From an uncultured Actinomycetes bacterium (GTDB taxonomy: Bacteria > Actinomycetota > Actinomycetes > UBA12327), in NCBI GenBank assembly GCA_903920865.1, contig CAIXNN010000060.1, positions 1 through 58,622 of the forward strand: a stretch of DNA of 58,622 nucleotides. Reading direction: 5' to 3'. Position numbers and translations under genes: made by a program. Of this stretch, positions 35,809 to 45,389 are shown piece by piece. The notes under the pieces are model-generated. The model made no database searches. It saw only the letters and a program-made list of their open reading frames with translations, and was not told the origin of the DNA. Numbering within the stretch: position 1 is the stretch's first letter; every line of letters starts with the position of its first letter.

Positions 35809-36098
35809 AGAACTGCTTTTAGCTCGCTGACCTGAGTATGAAGAAGATCTAAATCATTGCCCTTAGCCAAATACTCGCTGGCAATAATGCTCCATTGATC
35901 CCCGCTGGCCGGATCTGACAATCTCGGCACCTGGGGGGCCAACTTCTGGCACGCGATATAGACACGATCAGCAATAGATGGCTCACCATCGCTACTGCGA
36001 CTTAGCCGGTTCAGGTCCATTGAACGCAAACGATCAGCAATAGATAGCACCGAGCGGGCGAGAGCTTGCTCGCCCGCTGGCAACGCATCAAAGCCCAT
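35805..36098 (-). CDS. Small helical protein of unknown function
   Basis: 97 residues, predicted mostly helical and cytoplasmic, with no motif I recognise. The pentapeptide SIADR occurs twice, matching a 15-base direct repeat in the DNA (near 35969 and 36030). It begins 7 bases after the stop of the Bax-inhibitor-1 gene on the same strand, so is probably translated from that message, and its stop overlaps the convergent MBL-fold gene by 4 bases. No good ribosome binding site is seen. It is kept as real because it fills the gap without leaving non-coding DNA. Confidence 0.6.
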   Translation of the reverse strand: MGFDALPAGEQALARSVLSIADRLRSMDLNRLSRSSDGEPSIADRVYIACQKLAPQVPRLSDPASGDQWSIIASEYLAKGNDLDLLHTQVSELKAVL

Positions 36099-36105
36099 GA
36101 ATTCT

Positions 36106-36906
36106 TTAGCGGCTATTCAAGATGGCCAGGAAGCGCAAGATCTCCAAGTAGAGCCAGATCAGGGTGACCATCAGGGCAAAACCCAGTCGCCACGATTCGT
36201 TCTCTGGCAACCCTCGTTGAATCGATTGCGTAATGGCTTCAAAATCTAAGGCCAAGGTGAGAGAGGCAAGGCCAACCCCAACTAAACACAAGATCAGCCC
36301 AAGTGGCCCAACACCATAGAAGCCCCAACCTGACCCGACTCCAAACAGCGCAGAAATCAAGGAGATCACCGCGATCACTCCATAGGAGATCAGCGCGACT
36401 GTCATGATCTTGGCGAACCGAGAATTGACCTTAATAATTCCGGTTCGGTAGAGCACCAACATCACGGCGAAAGCAACAAAGGTGCCAAAGACTGCCTGTT
36501 GGACGATTGACTCGGTGTAGGAGAGGTCATACCAACGACTAATGCCACCTAAGAAAACTCCTTGGACGGCAGCGTAAGCGATGATCAACGCAACGCTGAC
36601 GTTGCGCTTGACCGCGTTAACGATTCCCAGAATCATCCCGATGATGGCCGCGCCAATCCATAAAAATGGAATGGACTCAGCGGTATTCCAGCCGAGGACA
36701 GCGCCAACCAGCAAGATGCCGAACAAGATGCTGGTCTTGACGACCACATCATCGATCGTGACGACGTTACCGGTCAGCGGCGGCCGGTTGTACATTTCCT
36801 GAAGCTGATCTGGGCTCACGCCAGCGGGTGCTTGGACAGGTCCAGAGCTTGGGTTGGACTTAGCCGCTTGCGCGTCTCGGCGCAAAATTGGGTTACGCGA
36901 TTCCAT
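36106..36906 (-). CDS. Bax inhibitor-1/YccA family membrane protein
   Basis: A 266-residue protein: a cytoplasmic N-terminus of about 55 residues containing GVSPDQLQEMYNRPP, then seven predicted helices ending in GLPENESWRLGFALMVTLIWLYLEILRFLAILNSR, the characteristic BI-1-like C-terminus of the actinobacterial YccA group. Related proteins act as pH-sensitive calcium leak channels; the role here is unknown. Two ATGs are adjacent (36909 and 36906); AGGAGG is only 2 bases from the first and 5 from the second, so the second is chosen. Confidence 0.92.
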   Translation of the reverse strand: MESRNPILRRDAQAAKSNPSSGPVQAPAGVSPDQLQEMYNRPPLTGNVVTIDDVVVKTSILFGILLVGAVLGWNTAESIPFLWIGAAIIGMILGIVNAVKRNVSVALIIAYAAVQGVFLGGISRWYDLSYTESIVQQAVFGTFVAFAVMLVLYRTGIIKVNSRFAKIMTVALISYGVIAVISLISALFGVGSGWGFYGVGPLGLILCLVGVGLASLTLALDFEAITQSIQRGLPENESWRLGFALMVTLIWLYLEILRFLAILNSR

Positions 36907-36922
36907 CATTCCTCCTTGGGAA

Positions 36923-36938
36923 GTTGTACACCTACAAC
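36923..36938. repeat. Short inverted repeat upstream of the BI-1 gene
   Basis: GTTGTA, CACC, TACAAC: perfect 6-base arms with a 4-base centre, 14 bases before the BI-1 ribosome binding region. It could be an operator or a short hairpin; length alone does not exclude chance. Confidence 0.35.
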
Positions 36939-36989
36939 GTTAGCCAAACCCAAGCCAAAGCGCCTGCTGGCTCACCGCATACCTTTTAG

Positions 36990-37072
36990 TGCCCGAGGCG
37001 GGACTCGAACCCGCAACGCCTTTCGGCCGCGGATTTTAAGTCCGCTGCGTCTGCCAATTCCGCCACTCGGGC
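36990..37072 (-). tRNA. tRNA-Leu (anticodon UAA)
   Basis: Complete cloverleaf on the minus strand: acceptor GCCCGAG/CUCGGGC, D arm with GGCAGA, anticodon stem GCGGA/UCCGC around loop CUUAAAA (anticodon UAA, reads UUA), a long variable arm with a GAAA loop (class II) and T arm GCGGG-UUCGAGU-CCCGC. The discriminator is A and the 3' CCA is not encoded. It lies between the BI-1 and def genes. Confidence 0.97.
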
Positions 37073-37090
37073 GAGCACTATGAGAATAAG

Positions 37091-37618
37091 TTACAGGTAG
37101 GTCTGCCGCGGGTAGATGGCATGCGCCCCGGCCACCTTGTCAAGGAAGACAAAACCATCAAGATGATCAACCTCATGCTGGATGGCCCTAGCTTCAAAGG
37201 CATCAGTTTCGATGAAAATCTCCTCGGCGGTTCCAGGAAGCTGTGCCTTCAGCGTCAGCCGAGTCGCCCGCTTGACATCGCCGGTGAAGTCAGGAACTGA
37301 CATACAACCCTCACGGCCCTTTTCATTGCGAGTGGCCTCAACAATTTCAGGATTGACCACGACAAATTCGCCGTGGTGAATGCGAGCTTTTGGGTGTTTG
37401 CTGACATCGAGACTAAATACGCGCTGCCCCACCCCAATTTGATTGGCTGCAAGTCCGACACATCCGGGCGAGACCCGTTGCGTAGCAATCAGATCAGCAG
37501 CCAATTGGACCGTGAGCGGATCACGCGGGTCAACCTCAACACAACGTGTTGACAACACTGAGTGCGGCGTCACTAGGACGACTTGCACTGTGCCTATGGG
37601 CAAGTCAGGCATGTGCAT
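37091..37618 (-). CDS. def: Peptide deformylase
   Basis: Removes the formyl group from nascent proteins. The 175 residues contain all three motifs: GCVGLAANQ (motif I), EGCMSVPDF with the metal-binding Cys (motif II) and QHEVDHLDG with the metal-binding histidines and catalytic Glu (motif III). The ATG at 37618 overlaps the TGA of the upstream ACT-domain gene by one base (TGATG); a second ATG at 37612 is possible. The segment between motifs I and II (RVFSLDVSKHPKARIHHGEFVVVN) is typical of actinobacterial forms. Confidence 0.95.
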   Translation of the reverse strand: MHMPDLPIGTVQVVLVTPHSVLSTRCVEVDPRDPLTVQLAADLIATQRVSPGCVGLAANQIGVGQRVFSLDVSKHPKARIHHGEFVVVNPEIVEATRNEKGREGCMSVPDFTGDVKRATRLTLKAQLPGTAEEIFIETDAFEARAIQHEVDHLDGFVFLDKVAGAHAIYPRQTYL

Positions 37619-38136
37619 CACAGATCGTCAGACTCCGCTGGTCGAAGGCTCGCCCCTACCCCAAGGTCTTCGGCAACCTGCTTAATCTGCGCCTCTAGTT
37701 CAGCCACTGAAGTACTAGCTGGAATATCAATTTCAGCAACCAGCAGGTAAAGACTTCCGCCCAACCGGGTCGTTAAGTCTGTGATGTTGGCCCCACCACG
37801 TGCCAAAACCTCCGTAATAGATGCCACGATGCCTACTCGGTCAGCGCCGTGAACACTGAGAACGTAACTTTGGCCAGTACTGGGTGCACTTGCTGCGCCA
37901 TGAAGTTCCATCACCACTACGTCAAGGTCCTTGTCGCCAAACTTTTCGTCAAGGATTGCGCGAAGTGACTGCTCGGTCGCATCAGTACTGACCACCAGGG
38001 TCATCACAAAATGGCCACGTAGCAAGGTCATTGAGGTGTCCTCAAGATTGCCGCCAAGATCGGCAAGGGCACCCGTTGCCTCAGCGATAATTCCTGGGCG
38101 GTCCTGACCTAAAATGGTCACTGCGAATGAACTCAT
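37618..38136 (-). CDS. Tandem ACT-domain protein (GcvR-like)
   Basis: 172 residues with two ACT domains: residues about 1-80 (SFAVTILGQDRPGIIAEATGALADLGGNLEDTSMT) and 90-165 (SYVLSVHGADRVGIVASITEVLARGGANITDLTTRL). This resembles the glycine-cleavage regulator GcvR and other free-standing ACT proteins that bind amino acids. GGA lies 7 bases before the ATG at 38136; an upstream GTG at 38169 is less likely. It is coupled to def by a one-base overlap. Target and ligand are unknown. Confidence 0.87.
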   Translation of the reverse strand: MSSFAVTILGQDRPGIIAEATGALADLGGNLEDTSMTLLRGHFVMTLVVSTDATEQSLRAILDEKFGDKDLDVVVMELHGAASAPSTGQSYVLSVHGADRVGIVASITEVLARGGANITDLTTRLGGSLYLLVAEIDIPASTSVAELEAQIKQVAEDLGVGASLRPAESDDL

Positions 38137-38181
38137 GACGTATCCGATCTTGGTTGGCGGTGAACTCACTCTAATGCGTCA

Positions 38182-39096
38182 CTAGAGCAAAGACTGTGCG
38201 ATCCCATCCAAGATGTCACGCTCGCTTACCAGCACTTCGGGAATTCCGGTGGCCTTCATGATGCGATCAAGCACGAGTGCACCCGAACCAATGACATCTA
38301 CTCGACCTGGGTGCATGACTCCTAGCGTGGAACGCTGTGCCCTCGTCATGCCCAATAAAGTCTTTGTTACCTCATGAACCTGCTGCGCGCGGATCCGCGA
38401 ACCATGAATCGCCTCTGAGTCATAGACATCAAGGCCCAAGGCGATAGCCGCAACTGTTGTTACCGAACCGGCCAGCCCGACCAACGTCTTTGCCTGGGCA
38501 AAATCAACAACCTCACCGGCTTTTGCAATCAAAGAATCCACGAATACGCTGGCTTGGTCAATCTGCGCAGGCGATGGTGGGTCATCATGCAAGATGCGTT
38601 CAGTTAAGCGAACACACCCCATATCAACCGAGATTGCTGAGGTTGGTGCGCTGACTCCCAAAACGAATTCGGTGGAGCCACCCCCAATATCGATCACTAA
38701 CAATGGTGACTGAGCTGCGACCAAACTTCCTGTAGCGCCATTGAAGGAAAGGGTGGCTTCTTCATGTCCTGAAATAACCTCAGGCTCCACGCCGATGCGG
38801 GACTTAACACCATCAACGAAGATTTGCCGATTCTTAGCATCCCGAGATGCTGATGTGGCAACGAATCGAACTTTCTGCGCGCCTAACTTATCGATCACTG
38901 AGGCAAATTCATCGCAGGCAATAAACGCGCGCTCAAGTGCGGCCGATGAGATCTCGCCCGTTTGATCGACCCCCTCGCCCAAACGGATAACGATCATGCG
39001 CCGGTCTAGGTCTTCAAGAACGCCGCTTGAATTAACCTGTGCCACCAATAGTCGAATGGAGTTGGTTCCGCAATCAATAGCCGCAACTACGCTCAT
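38182..39096 (-). CDS. ppx: Ppx/GppA family exopolyphosphatase
   Basis: Hydrolyses polyphosphate or pppGpp. The 304 residues have the ASKHA-fold phosphate motifs AIDCGTNSIRLLVA at the N-terminus and LLVIDIGGGSTEFVLG in the second half, plus GLAGSVTTVAAIALGL. It is the short (two-domain) form usual in actinobacteria, lacking the C-terminal HD-like region of the enterobacterial enzymes. The ATG overlaps the DUF501 stop (ATGA). It is part of the eno-ftsB-DUF501-ppx group, conserved in order with mycobacteria. Substrate preference cannot be read from sequence. Confidence 0.93.
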   Translation of the reverse strand: MSVVAAIDCGTNSIRLLVAQVNSSGVLEDLDRRMIVIRLGEGVDQTGEISSAALERAFIACDEFASVIDKLGAQKVRFVATSASRDAKNRQIFVDGVKSRIGVEPEVISGHEEATLSFNGATGSLVAAQSPLLVIDIGGGSTEFVLGVSAPTSAISVDMGCVRLTERILHDDPPSPAQIDQASVFVDSLIAKAGEVVDFAQAKTLVGLAGSVTTVAAIALGLDVYDSEAIHGSRIRAQQVHEVTKTLLGMTRAQRSTLGVMHPGRVDVIGSGALVLDRIMKATGIPEVLVSERDILDGIAQSLL

Positions 39097-39617
39097 GACG
39101 CACCCCCCGCGAATTTTTGACTACATGGGCCGCTAAGCCACCACTTGGGCAACAATGCAAGCACCTCATCACCCAGCGGATTAACGCCTGGACCGGCGGC
39201 TAGTGAATGCGCGGCTAGAACATGCAGACATTTGACTCGATCCGGCATCCCACCAGCGGAGATCCCGGCAATGTGATCAACACTTTGTATCTGTTCGCGC
39301 CGTTGCAAGTAGTCCTCATGAGCGGCACGATAGGCAACGCCTAAATCGGGCTCCGTCGTCAATCGCTCTTGCATGCGCTTCATCAGGCCTGATGCCTCAA
39401 GTGTGCCAATAGCTGAGGCTGCCTTTGGGCAGGTCAGGTAGAACAAGGTGGGAAAGGGTTCGCCGTCTTCTAACGCAGGGGAAGTTTCCACAACATCGGG
39501 CGCCCCGCATTCGCAGCGATGGGCCACATTTCGCGTTCCACGTACCGGCCTGCCCAATTGTTGAGTAACCATCGTCAGGTCATCGGATGAAATTTCGTTG
39601 GAACCATTGGTCGACAC
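39093..39617 (-). CDS. DUF501 protein
   Basis: 174 residues of a conserved actinobacterial family of unknown function. Family marks are LGRPVRGTRNVAHRCECGAPDVVETSP, TLFYLTCPKAASAIGTLEASGLMKRM and AGGMPDRVKCLHVLAAHSLAAGPGVNP, with conserved cysteines (CECG, TCP, KCLH) and a histidine that could bind metal. The GTG start is 16 bases after the ftsB-like stop and the end overlaps ppx by 4 bases. The position between ftsB and ppx matches other actinobacteria. Confidence 0.9.
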   Translation of the reverse strand: MSTNGSNEISSDDLTMVTQQLGRPVRGTRNVAHRCECGAPDVVETSPALEDGEPFPTLFYLTCPKAASAIGTLEASGLMKRMQERLTTEPDLGVAYRAAHEDYLQRREQIQSVDHIAGISAGGMPDRVKCLHVLAAHSLAAGPGVNPLGDEVLALLPKWWLSGPCSQKFAGGAS

Positions 39618-39633
39618 AGCGGGCTGCTACTAA

Positions 39634-40062
39634 CTACTTGCCAACGGGAGCATCAGCAACTTGCACTGATTGCCATAGCAAGGTGTACCAGGCAGTCGAA
39701 GAGGTATTGGCCGCGCGGCCGGTAGCGATTTGAGCCGGCGTGGAATTGGGATCTAGGACTACGTAGCTGACCTCGCCTGGCATTACATACTGCAATCTCT
39801 GACGGGCTTGAGCCGAGACGAAGGCGGGATCTTTCCACTGTTCAAGGCGCTTTGATAACTCAGTGATGTGCGCACTCGTTCGCGCTTTGTCGGCTTGTAA
39901 GGCCGCAATTTGACTTCGTTGCTGGACGTATTCGCGAACCGGGACGGCGTAAAGGACAACCAGGACCGCAAGAATCCCACCCAAAACCAGGGCACGCGAG
40001 GTAAAGGGCGAGTAGTTCGCCAAATCATTACGAGCTGCGGGAGGTCGCGGGGAATCGGCCAT
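39634..40062 (-). CDS. Septum formation initiator (FtsB/DivIC-like)
   Basis: A 142-residue bitopic division protein: a cytoplasmic N-terminus, one transmembrane helix (about 25-44, ALVLGGILAVLVVLYAVPV), a coiled coil (about 46-75, QQRSQIAALQADKARTSAHITELSKRLEQW), then the DPAFVSAQARQRLQYVMPGE segment that marks the family. It would sit with FtsL and FtsQ at the division site. It starts 17 bases after eno, the usual actinobacterial neighbour. Confidence 0.9.
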   Translation of the reverse strand: MADSPRPPAARNDLANYSPFTSRALVLGGILAVLVVLYAVPVREYVQQRSQIAALQADKARTSAHITELSKRLEQWKDPAFVSAQARQRLQYVMPGEVSYVVLDPNSTPAQIATGRAANTSSTAWYTLLWQSVQVADAPVGK

Positions 40063-40079
40063 ATGCCAAGTGTGCGCGA

Positions 40080-41381
<1,302 letters not shown>

Positions 41382-41440
41382 TCAGCAGCTTATGTTTGAT
41401 CAGCCTACCGATAGGCAAATGTGCCCTGACACCAAGCACA

Positions 41441-41472
41441 AGGCCCGGCCTGAATATCTTCAGACCGGGCCT
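41441..41472 (-). terminator. Hairpin terminator after the DUF11 surface protein gene
   Basis: Arms 41441-41453 and 41460-41472 pair along 13 bases on the minus strand with a single G-U pair (a C-A mismatch on the other strand), with a 6-base loop. It lies 16 bases past the surface protein stop and about 84 bases before eno. There is no long T run, but the strand-specific pairing fits a terminator for minus-strand transcription. Confidence 0.75.
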
Positions 41473-41487
41473 CGAACTTAGTGGGAG

Positions 41488-44400
41488 TTAGTGAGTACGG
41501 CGCGCGAGGCGACGAGTCCCAACGCCTAGACCCACGAGCAGCATGCCCAGGATCGCGGTAGGAATCACCAAGTCGGCACCAGTCTTCGGTAGGGGGCTAC
41601 CAGCTGTGTCAGCCACACCGCCACCAGCGCCACCACCGTTGTCAACCGGAGTGCCCAGTTCGACACCAGCGGTAGAGACAACATCCTGCTTGCCAGTTAC
41701 GGCCGGAACCGCAGCAGCAGAGGTGCGCACCCGGAATGGGCTTGATCCGCCACTGCTATCTGGCGAGAGGACCGGCGTTGAAATAACACGGAACTCATTG
41801 GTCAAGTCATACTCGCCCGGAAGCAGAGTTGCCTGGCAGACAAAGCTCCAGCCGCCCTCGGGGTAAATGATCCCTAGGTCCTGCGAACGAGCCAACCAGG
41901 TTCCAGCATTCTTGCCACCAGTGTCGGCAGTGAACGCAACGTTTTCGGACCCACCGGTGAAGGCGCCATCGGCCAGTACATCTGCATCACTGATCGGAGC
42001 GGCAAAGGAGTACGGGCTGGTTGGGTTGTAGTTCACACACTTCATGCCGTTGAAGATGGAATCGCGGTTGGCCTTGCTCAGACCCTTAGATTCATTGGAG
42101 AAGTAGTCATAGACCGTCACCTGTTGTGGCGTGGTGGAGACATTGTCAACGAACATCCGGAAGGTCTTCAAGGTAGGAACTTCCAGACGGCCCAAGTTGT
42201 CAAACTTGCGGTAGTTCGTTCCATCCTCATTCGTGATGGCCTTGAACGGCAACAGGTCTGAATCTTCGGTTGCGATTTCAACAATCACTTCGTTTGACTG
42301 AGCTGAAATCGGCCCAAGTCCGGTGGTCCCATTAACCGTGGCCTTGTCAAAGATCGAGTTCTTTGCAACCTGCGCATCAGTTAGGGATGTGGGAACCAAA
42401 AGATCGCAGTAGAGCCACAGGTCCTGACCTGGAGCCAAAACGATGGAACCAATTGCGGCACCCTGGTTGAACGAGGCAGTCGAGCCATAGCTCGGCGCGC
42501 TACTGGTGCCATCGCCACCCACGCGACAGTTAGTCAAACTGCTTTCGTCCAAGCTGCTTGTCACCGACGTGCCGTACTGAGGACCGAAGTTCAAGTCATC
42601 GTTCAAGGAGATGCCGCTGATTGGCAGGGTTCCCGTGTTGGTGACTTGGTAGCGGTAGGTCACGACCTTGCCACGGGGGCGAATGACGGTCTTGAACCAC
42701 AGCTTGTCCGGGTTGTTTACCGAAACACTGGCCTTCTTAACCACAGTCAAGCCAGCAGTCAAGGCAATATTGGCTGGGTTGTCCACCGGGTTTGACGTCG
42801 TTGGGTCAGTGTCTGAACTATCAACACTGGCTTGGTTTGTCATCGTAAAGATTGACGGGTTGGAAGGAAGTCCTTGCGTGTCAACAGTGACCACAAACTG
42901 AACTTGACGGTGCTCACCTGGCTGCATCAGACCCAACGCCCACTCCACAGTGTGGTTGCTGTTGGTCAAAGTCACAACGCAGGTGCTGTCGACGGTGACA
43001 TCGGATGCGCCGTCGTTGCAAACAGCCGACGATGGCTTGTAGGTAACTAAGCCAGATCCAGTGAAGTTGGCGTCATAGCCCGGAAGAACATCGCTGACCA
43101 CGACATTGCGTGCGTTAGCCAAGTTGGTCTCAGGGGCGGTGACATCAAGGGTGTAGGTGATCTCGGAACCAAAGGTCGTGATCGTCTCTGATGAAGTTGG
43201 GTTGTTCGCCTTAGTGATCTCAAGCGCCACTGGCGTACATGAGGAGGCCGAAGTCGGGTAATCAATGAATACCTTTTCGGTCTCATGCGCTGGGGTTGAG
43301 GCTAGAGCGTGGAGACGCAGTCCCTGACGAATGGAGGCTGGCGTGATGTCATGTCCATCCGAATGCAGGACAACCTGGATTTCCGAGAAGTCCGGCGAAT
43401 CGAAGGACGGGTAGGTCTTGGTCGTTCCATCGTCGCTAAATCCTGGCCATGGAATTGAGGTGAAGGACGCCTCACCCGTGGAATCAGCCGAAGTGCTGAC
43501 TGCACCAGAGTAATCCGGGGTTTGTGGGACGTAGTTGATGTAAACCAAGTTTCCATTGCGGTCATAGATATCCATGGTGACGGTGTCGCCGTCGGTGAAT
43601 CCACCACCAGAGACATCAAAGGTTGGCGTTCCGTCGTCACAGACAGCGCGTGGCTCAGCAGCGGCGATATCGACAACGTTGGTGACAACCTCAGACTTCA
43701 CATCATCTTCCGAACCGGTCTGGTTCGAGGAGGCGTGGGCCTGGTTGAGGATGTCCAAGGTGGTCGGCGGTGCAGCGATAGCTTGCGAAGGCACCTTGAC
43801 TGTGATCGTGACAGTAGCCGAAGTACCAGTGGTGATCGTGCCCAAATTTGCGGTGACCTTGTGGGTACCCGCAGAGTACGTCGCACACGAGGCGATCACA
43901 GCGGCGCTGGAATCTTTACACACCACTGAATTCAAACCATCAGCAAGATTTGTCAGTCCTGATGTGTGGTCGGCGTCGTAGCCCGGAAGGATGTCAGTAA
44001 CGACAACGCCGGTCTGGTCAATGGCTCCAGTCGCCGAAGCGGTAATGGTGTAGGTAATTTCGCTGTTGAAACCGGTCAGGTGAGCAGCTTCTACAGGGTC
44101 ATTGGTCTTGGAGAGCGTTAGCGTGCCTGTCTTGAAGGTAGTGTCAACACTTGAACAACCAGATGCATAGACGTTGTGGTCTTCGCTGGATGAACCCGAA
44201 CTACGTGGTTGATTCTGAGTCGTTCCGTCCTCAAGACATGCCTCATTGGTCTGCGGGTCAGCGTTACCAGAGTCATCATCGGCAGTAACTGTGACCGTGA
44301 TCGTGCGGCTGGCGCCGGCAACCAAAGATTGAGTCGCGGTGCAGTCGGCTTCATTGTTAACAAAGTCAGGGGTGCAGCTAAAGCCGGTGCCTGAAACGCT

Positions 44401-45204
44401 AACCAAGGTCAAGAAATCAGGAATCGGGTCATAGACCTTGAATCCAGCCGGAGCGGTGTTCTTGTTGTTGGGTGAGGTCACCGCCCCGTCATTGGAAACG
44501 GTCAGGACGTAATGAACGGTCTGACCAGGGCCAACAGGGTTGGCTTCGGTCTGAGACTTCTGGATGTTGATGTCGTAGACAGGAACGATGCAGTGACCGT
44601 ACTTGTCCTTGTGACCGCGATGACCGCGATGACCGCGGTGGTCAGAGTCGCTTGACGAAGGTGAGTTCGAGATCAAGCAGCAGTCGAAAGTGTTTGTGTT
44701 CCCGTGATCCTTGTGCTTCTTCTTGTGCTTGGAGTCTTTGGAGTGACGGTGGTCCTGAGTTGAAACGTTGCTCGGCGTGTTCGTCAAGCAGCAGTCACTG
44801 CTGCTCTTAGTGCCATGTTCGCCTTCGCCCTCAGAAGTAGCAGCGATTGATGAAGGGCTTGTGGATGGTGGGCAACAGTTGTCGGTGTTGTAACTGTGCT
44901 GGGCGCGAATCGACGAAGGATTGTTGTTCTCATTCTGACCACAGCTGTTGTCGCCACTGTTGTCGCCACTGTTGGCTGACACTGACTTGGAGGAAGCACT
45001 CGGCGAACTTGTCGGGCTTGGTGACTTGCCAACGCTGGGGCCACTGGTCGAGGCCGGCGACGACAATGCATCGGGACCGGCTGGCTTGGCATTAGCTGCG
45101 GTTGCTCCCGCACCTGCCGACAATGTAATCAACGCTAAAGCGGCTGCAGCGGCAACAAAGCGCGCGCGCTTGCTTGAGATGGTCAGTGATGTAAACGATG
45201 ACAT
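41488..45204 (-). CDS. LPXTG-anchored DUF11 surface protein
   Basis: 1238 residues. Signal peptide about 1-39 (hydrophobic 16-37, cut after ANA). A low-complexity stalk (40-205) is rich in Ser, Pro, Asn and His, has three CC pairs (110-111, 138-139, 175-176), lone C88 and C205, a KDSKHKKKHKDH stretch and HRG repeats. Then come about four DUF11-type beta domains (starting near INIQKSQTEANP, LTLSKTNDPVEA, LEITKANNPTSS and LTVVKKASVSVN). The end has LPKTG, a hydrophobic helix and RRLARRTH: a sortase signal. GAGGGA precedes the ATG by 6 bases. Probably covalently attached to the wall as adhesin or coat; no sortase gene is in the window. Confidence 0.93.
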   Translation of the reverse strand: MSSFTSLTISSKRARFVAAAAALALITLSAGAGATAANAKPAGPDALSSPASTSGPSVGKSPSPTSSPSASSKSVSANSGDNSGDNSCGQNENNNPSSIRAQHSYNTDNCCPPSTSPSSIAATSEGEGEHGTKSSSDCCLTNTPSNVSTQDHRHSKDSKHKKKHKDHGNTNTFDCCLISNSPSSSDSDHRGHRGHRGHKDKYGHCIVPVYDINIQKSQTEANPVGPGQTVHYVLTVSNDGAVTSPNNKNTAPAGFKVYDPIPDFLTLVSVSGTGFSCTPDFVNNEADCTATQSLVAGASRTITVTVTADDDSGNADPQTNEACLEDGTTQNQPRSSGSSSEDHNVYASGCSSVDTTFKTGTLTLSKTNDPVEAAHLTGFNSEITYTITASATGAIDQTGVVVTDILPGYDADHTSGLTNLADGLNSVVCKDSSAAVIASCATYSAGTHKVTANLGTITTGTSATVTITVKVPSQAIAAPPTTLDILNQAHASSNQTGSEDDVKSEVVTNVVDIAAAEPRAVCDDGTPTFDVSGGGFTDGDTVTMDIYDRNGNLVYINYVPQTPDYSGAVSTSADSTGEASFTSIPWPGFSDDGTTKTYPSFDSPDFSEIQVVLHSDGHDITPASIRQGLRLHALASTPAHETEKVFIDYPTSASSCTPVALEITKANNPTSSETITTFGSEITYTLDVTAPETNLANARNVVVSDVLPGYDANFTGSGLVTYKPSSAVCNDGASDVTVDSTCVVTLTNSNHTVEWALGLMQPGEHRQVQFVVTVDTQGLPSNPSIFTMTNQASVDSSDTDPTTSNPVDNPANIALTAGLTVVKKASVSVNNPDKLWFKTVIRPRGKVVTYRYQVTNTGTLPISGISLNDDLNFGPQYGTSVTSSLDESSLTNCRVGGDGTSSAPSYGSTASFNQGAAIGSIVLAPGQDLWLYCDLLVPTSLTDAQVAKNSIFDKATVNGTTGLGPISAQSNEVIVEIATEDSDLLPFKAITNEDGTNYRKFDNLGRLEVPTLKTFRMFVDNVSTTPQQVTVYDYFSNESKGLSKANRDSIFNGMKCVNYNPTSPYSFAAPISDADVLADGAFTGGSENVAFTADTGGKNAGTWLARSQDLGIIYPEGGWSFVCQATLLPGEYDLTNEFRVISTPVLSPDSSGGSSPFRVRTSAAAVPAVTGKQDVVSTAGVELGTPVDNGGGAGGGVADTAGSPLPKTGADLVIPTAILGMLLVGLGVGTRRLARRTH
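44612..44638 (-). repeat. Three tandem 9-base repeats encoding His-Arg-Gly
   Basis: TGACCGCGA, TGACCGCGA, TGACCGCGG on the + strand; on the coding strand they give the HRGHRGHRG run in the stalk of the surface protein. Copy number could vary by slippage. Confidence 0.85.
44945..44968 (-). repeat. Two tandem 12-base repeats encoding Ser-Gly-Asp-Asn
   Basis: CTGTTGTCGCCA occurs twice in a row, with a partial third copy, giving SGDNSGDNS just before C88 in the surface protein stalk. Confidence 0.8.
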
Positions 45205-45227
45205 GAAGATCCCTCAGCCAGTTCGAT

Positions 45228-45248
45228 TTTCACGCGAGTTACGTGAAA
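45228..45248. promoter_or_regulatory. Inverted repeat TTTCACG-N7-CGTGAAA before the surface protein gene
   Basis: Perfect 7-base arms around a 7-base centre, ending 24 bases before the ATG of the DUF11 gene. The symmetry and spacing of about 14 bases between half-site centres fit a dimeric repressor site, or a leader hairpin just ahead of the ribosome binding site. Confidence 0.5.
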
Positions 45249-45380
45249 TGCGTCGTTGGCCGGTTTCGCTATGGCTCACTTCGGGCTGGGTGCGACCAGA
45301 CAAACCCGAAGGTCAAAGCCTCCTACGACTTGACATATCTTGCCATGCCCCTCTGAGCCGTGTATCCCCCTTTCGGTCAT

Positions 45381-45389
45381 TTGTCCACA
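45381..45389 (+). promoter_or_regulatory. DnaA-like box TTGTCCACA
   Basis: Matches the form of DnaA box common in Streptomyces origins, in non-coding DNA. A second, diverged copy (TGTGCACAA) is about 105 bases away. There is no dnaA or dnaN nearby, so an origin is not proposed. Confidence 0.3.

Noticed and set aside
45205-45360. c-di-GMP (GEMM) riboswitch upstream of the surface protein gene
   Set aside because: A short GAAACCGGCC-ACGACGC stretch looked suggestive, but the order of conserved elements does not fit and the downstream half is better explained by the TTTCACG inverted repeat.
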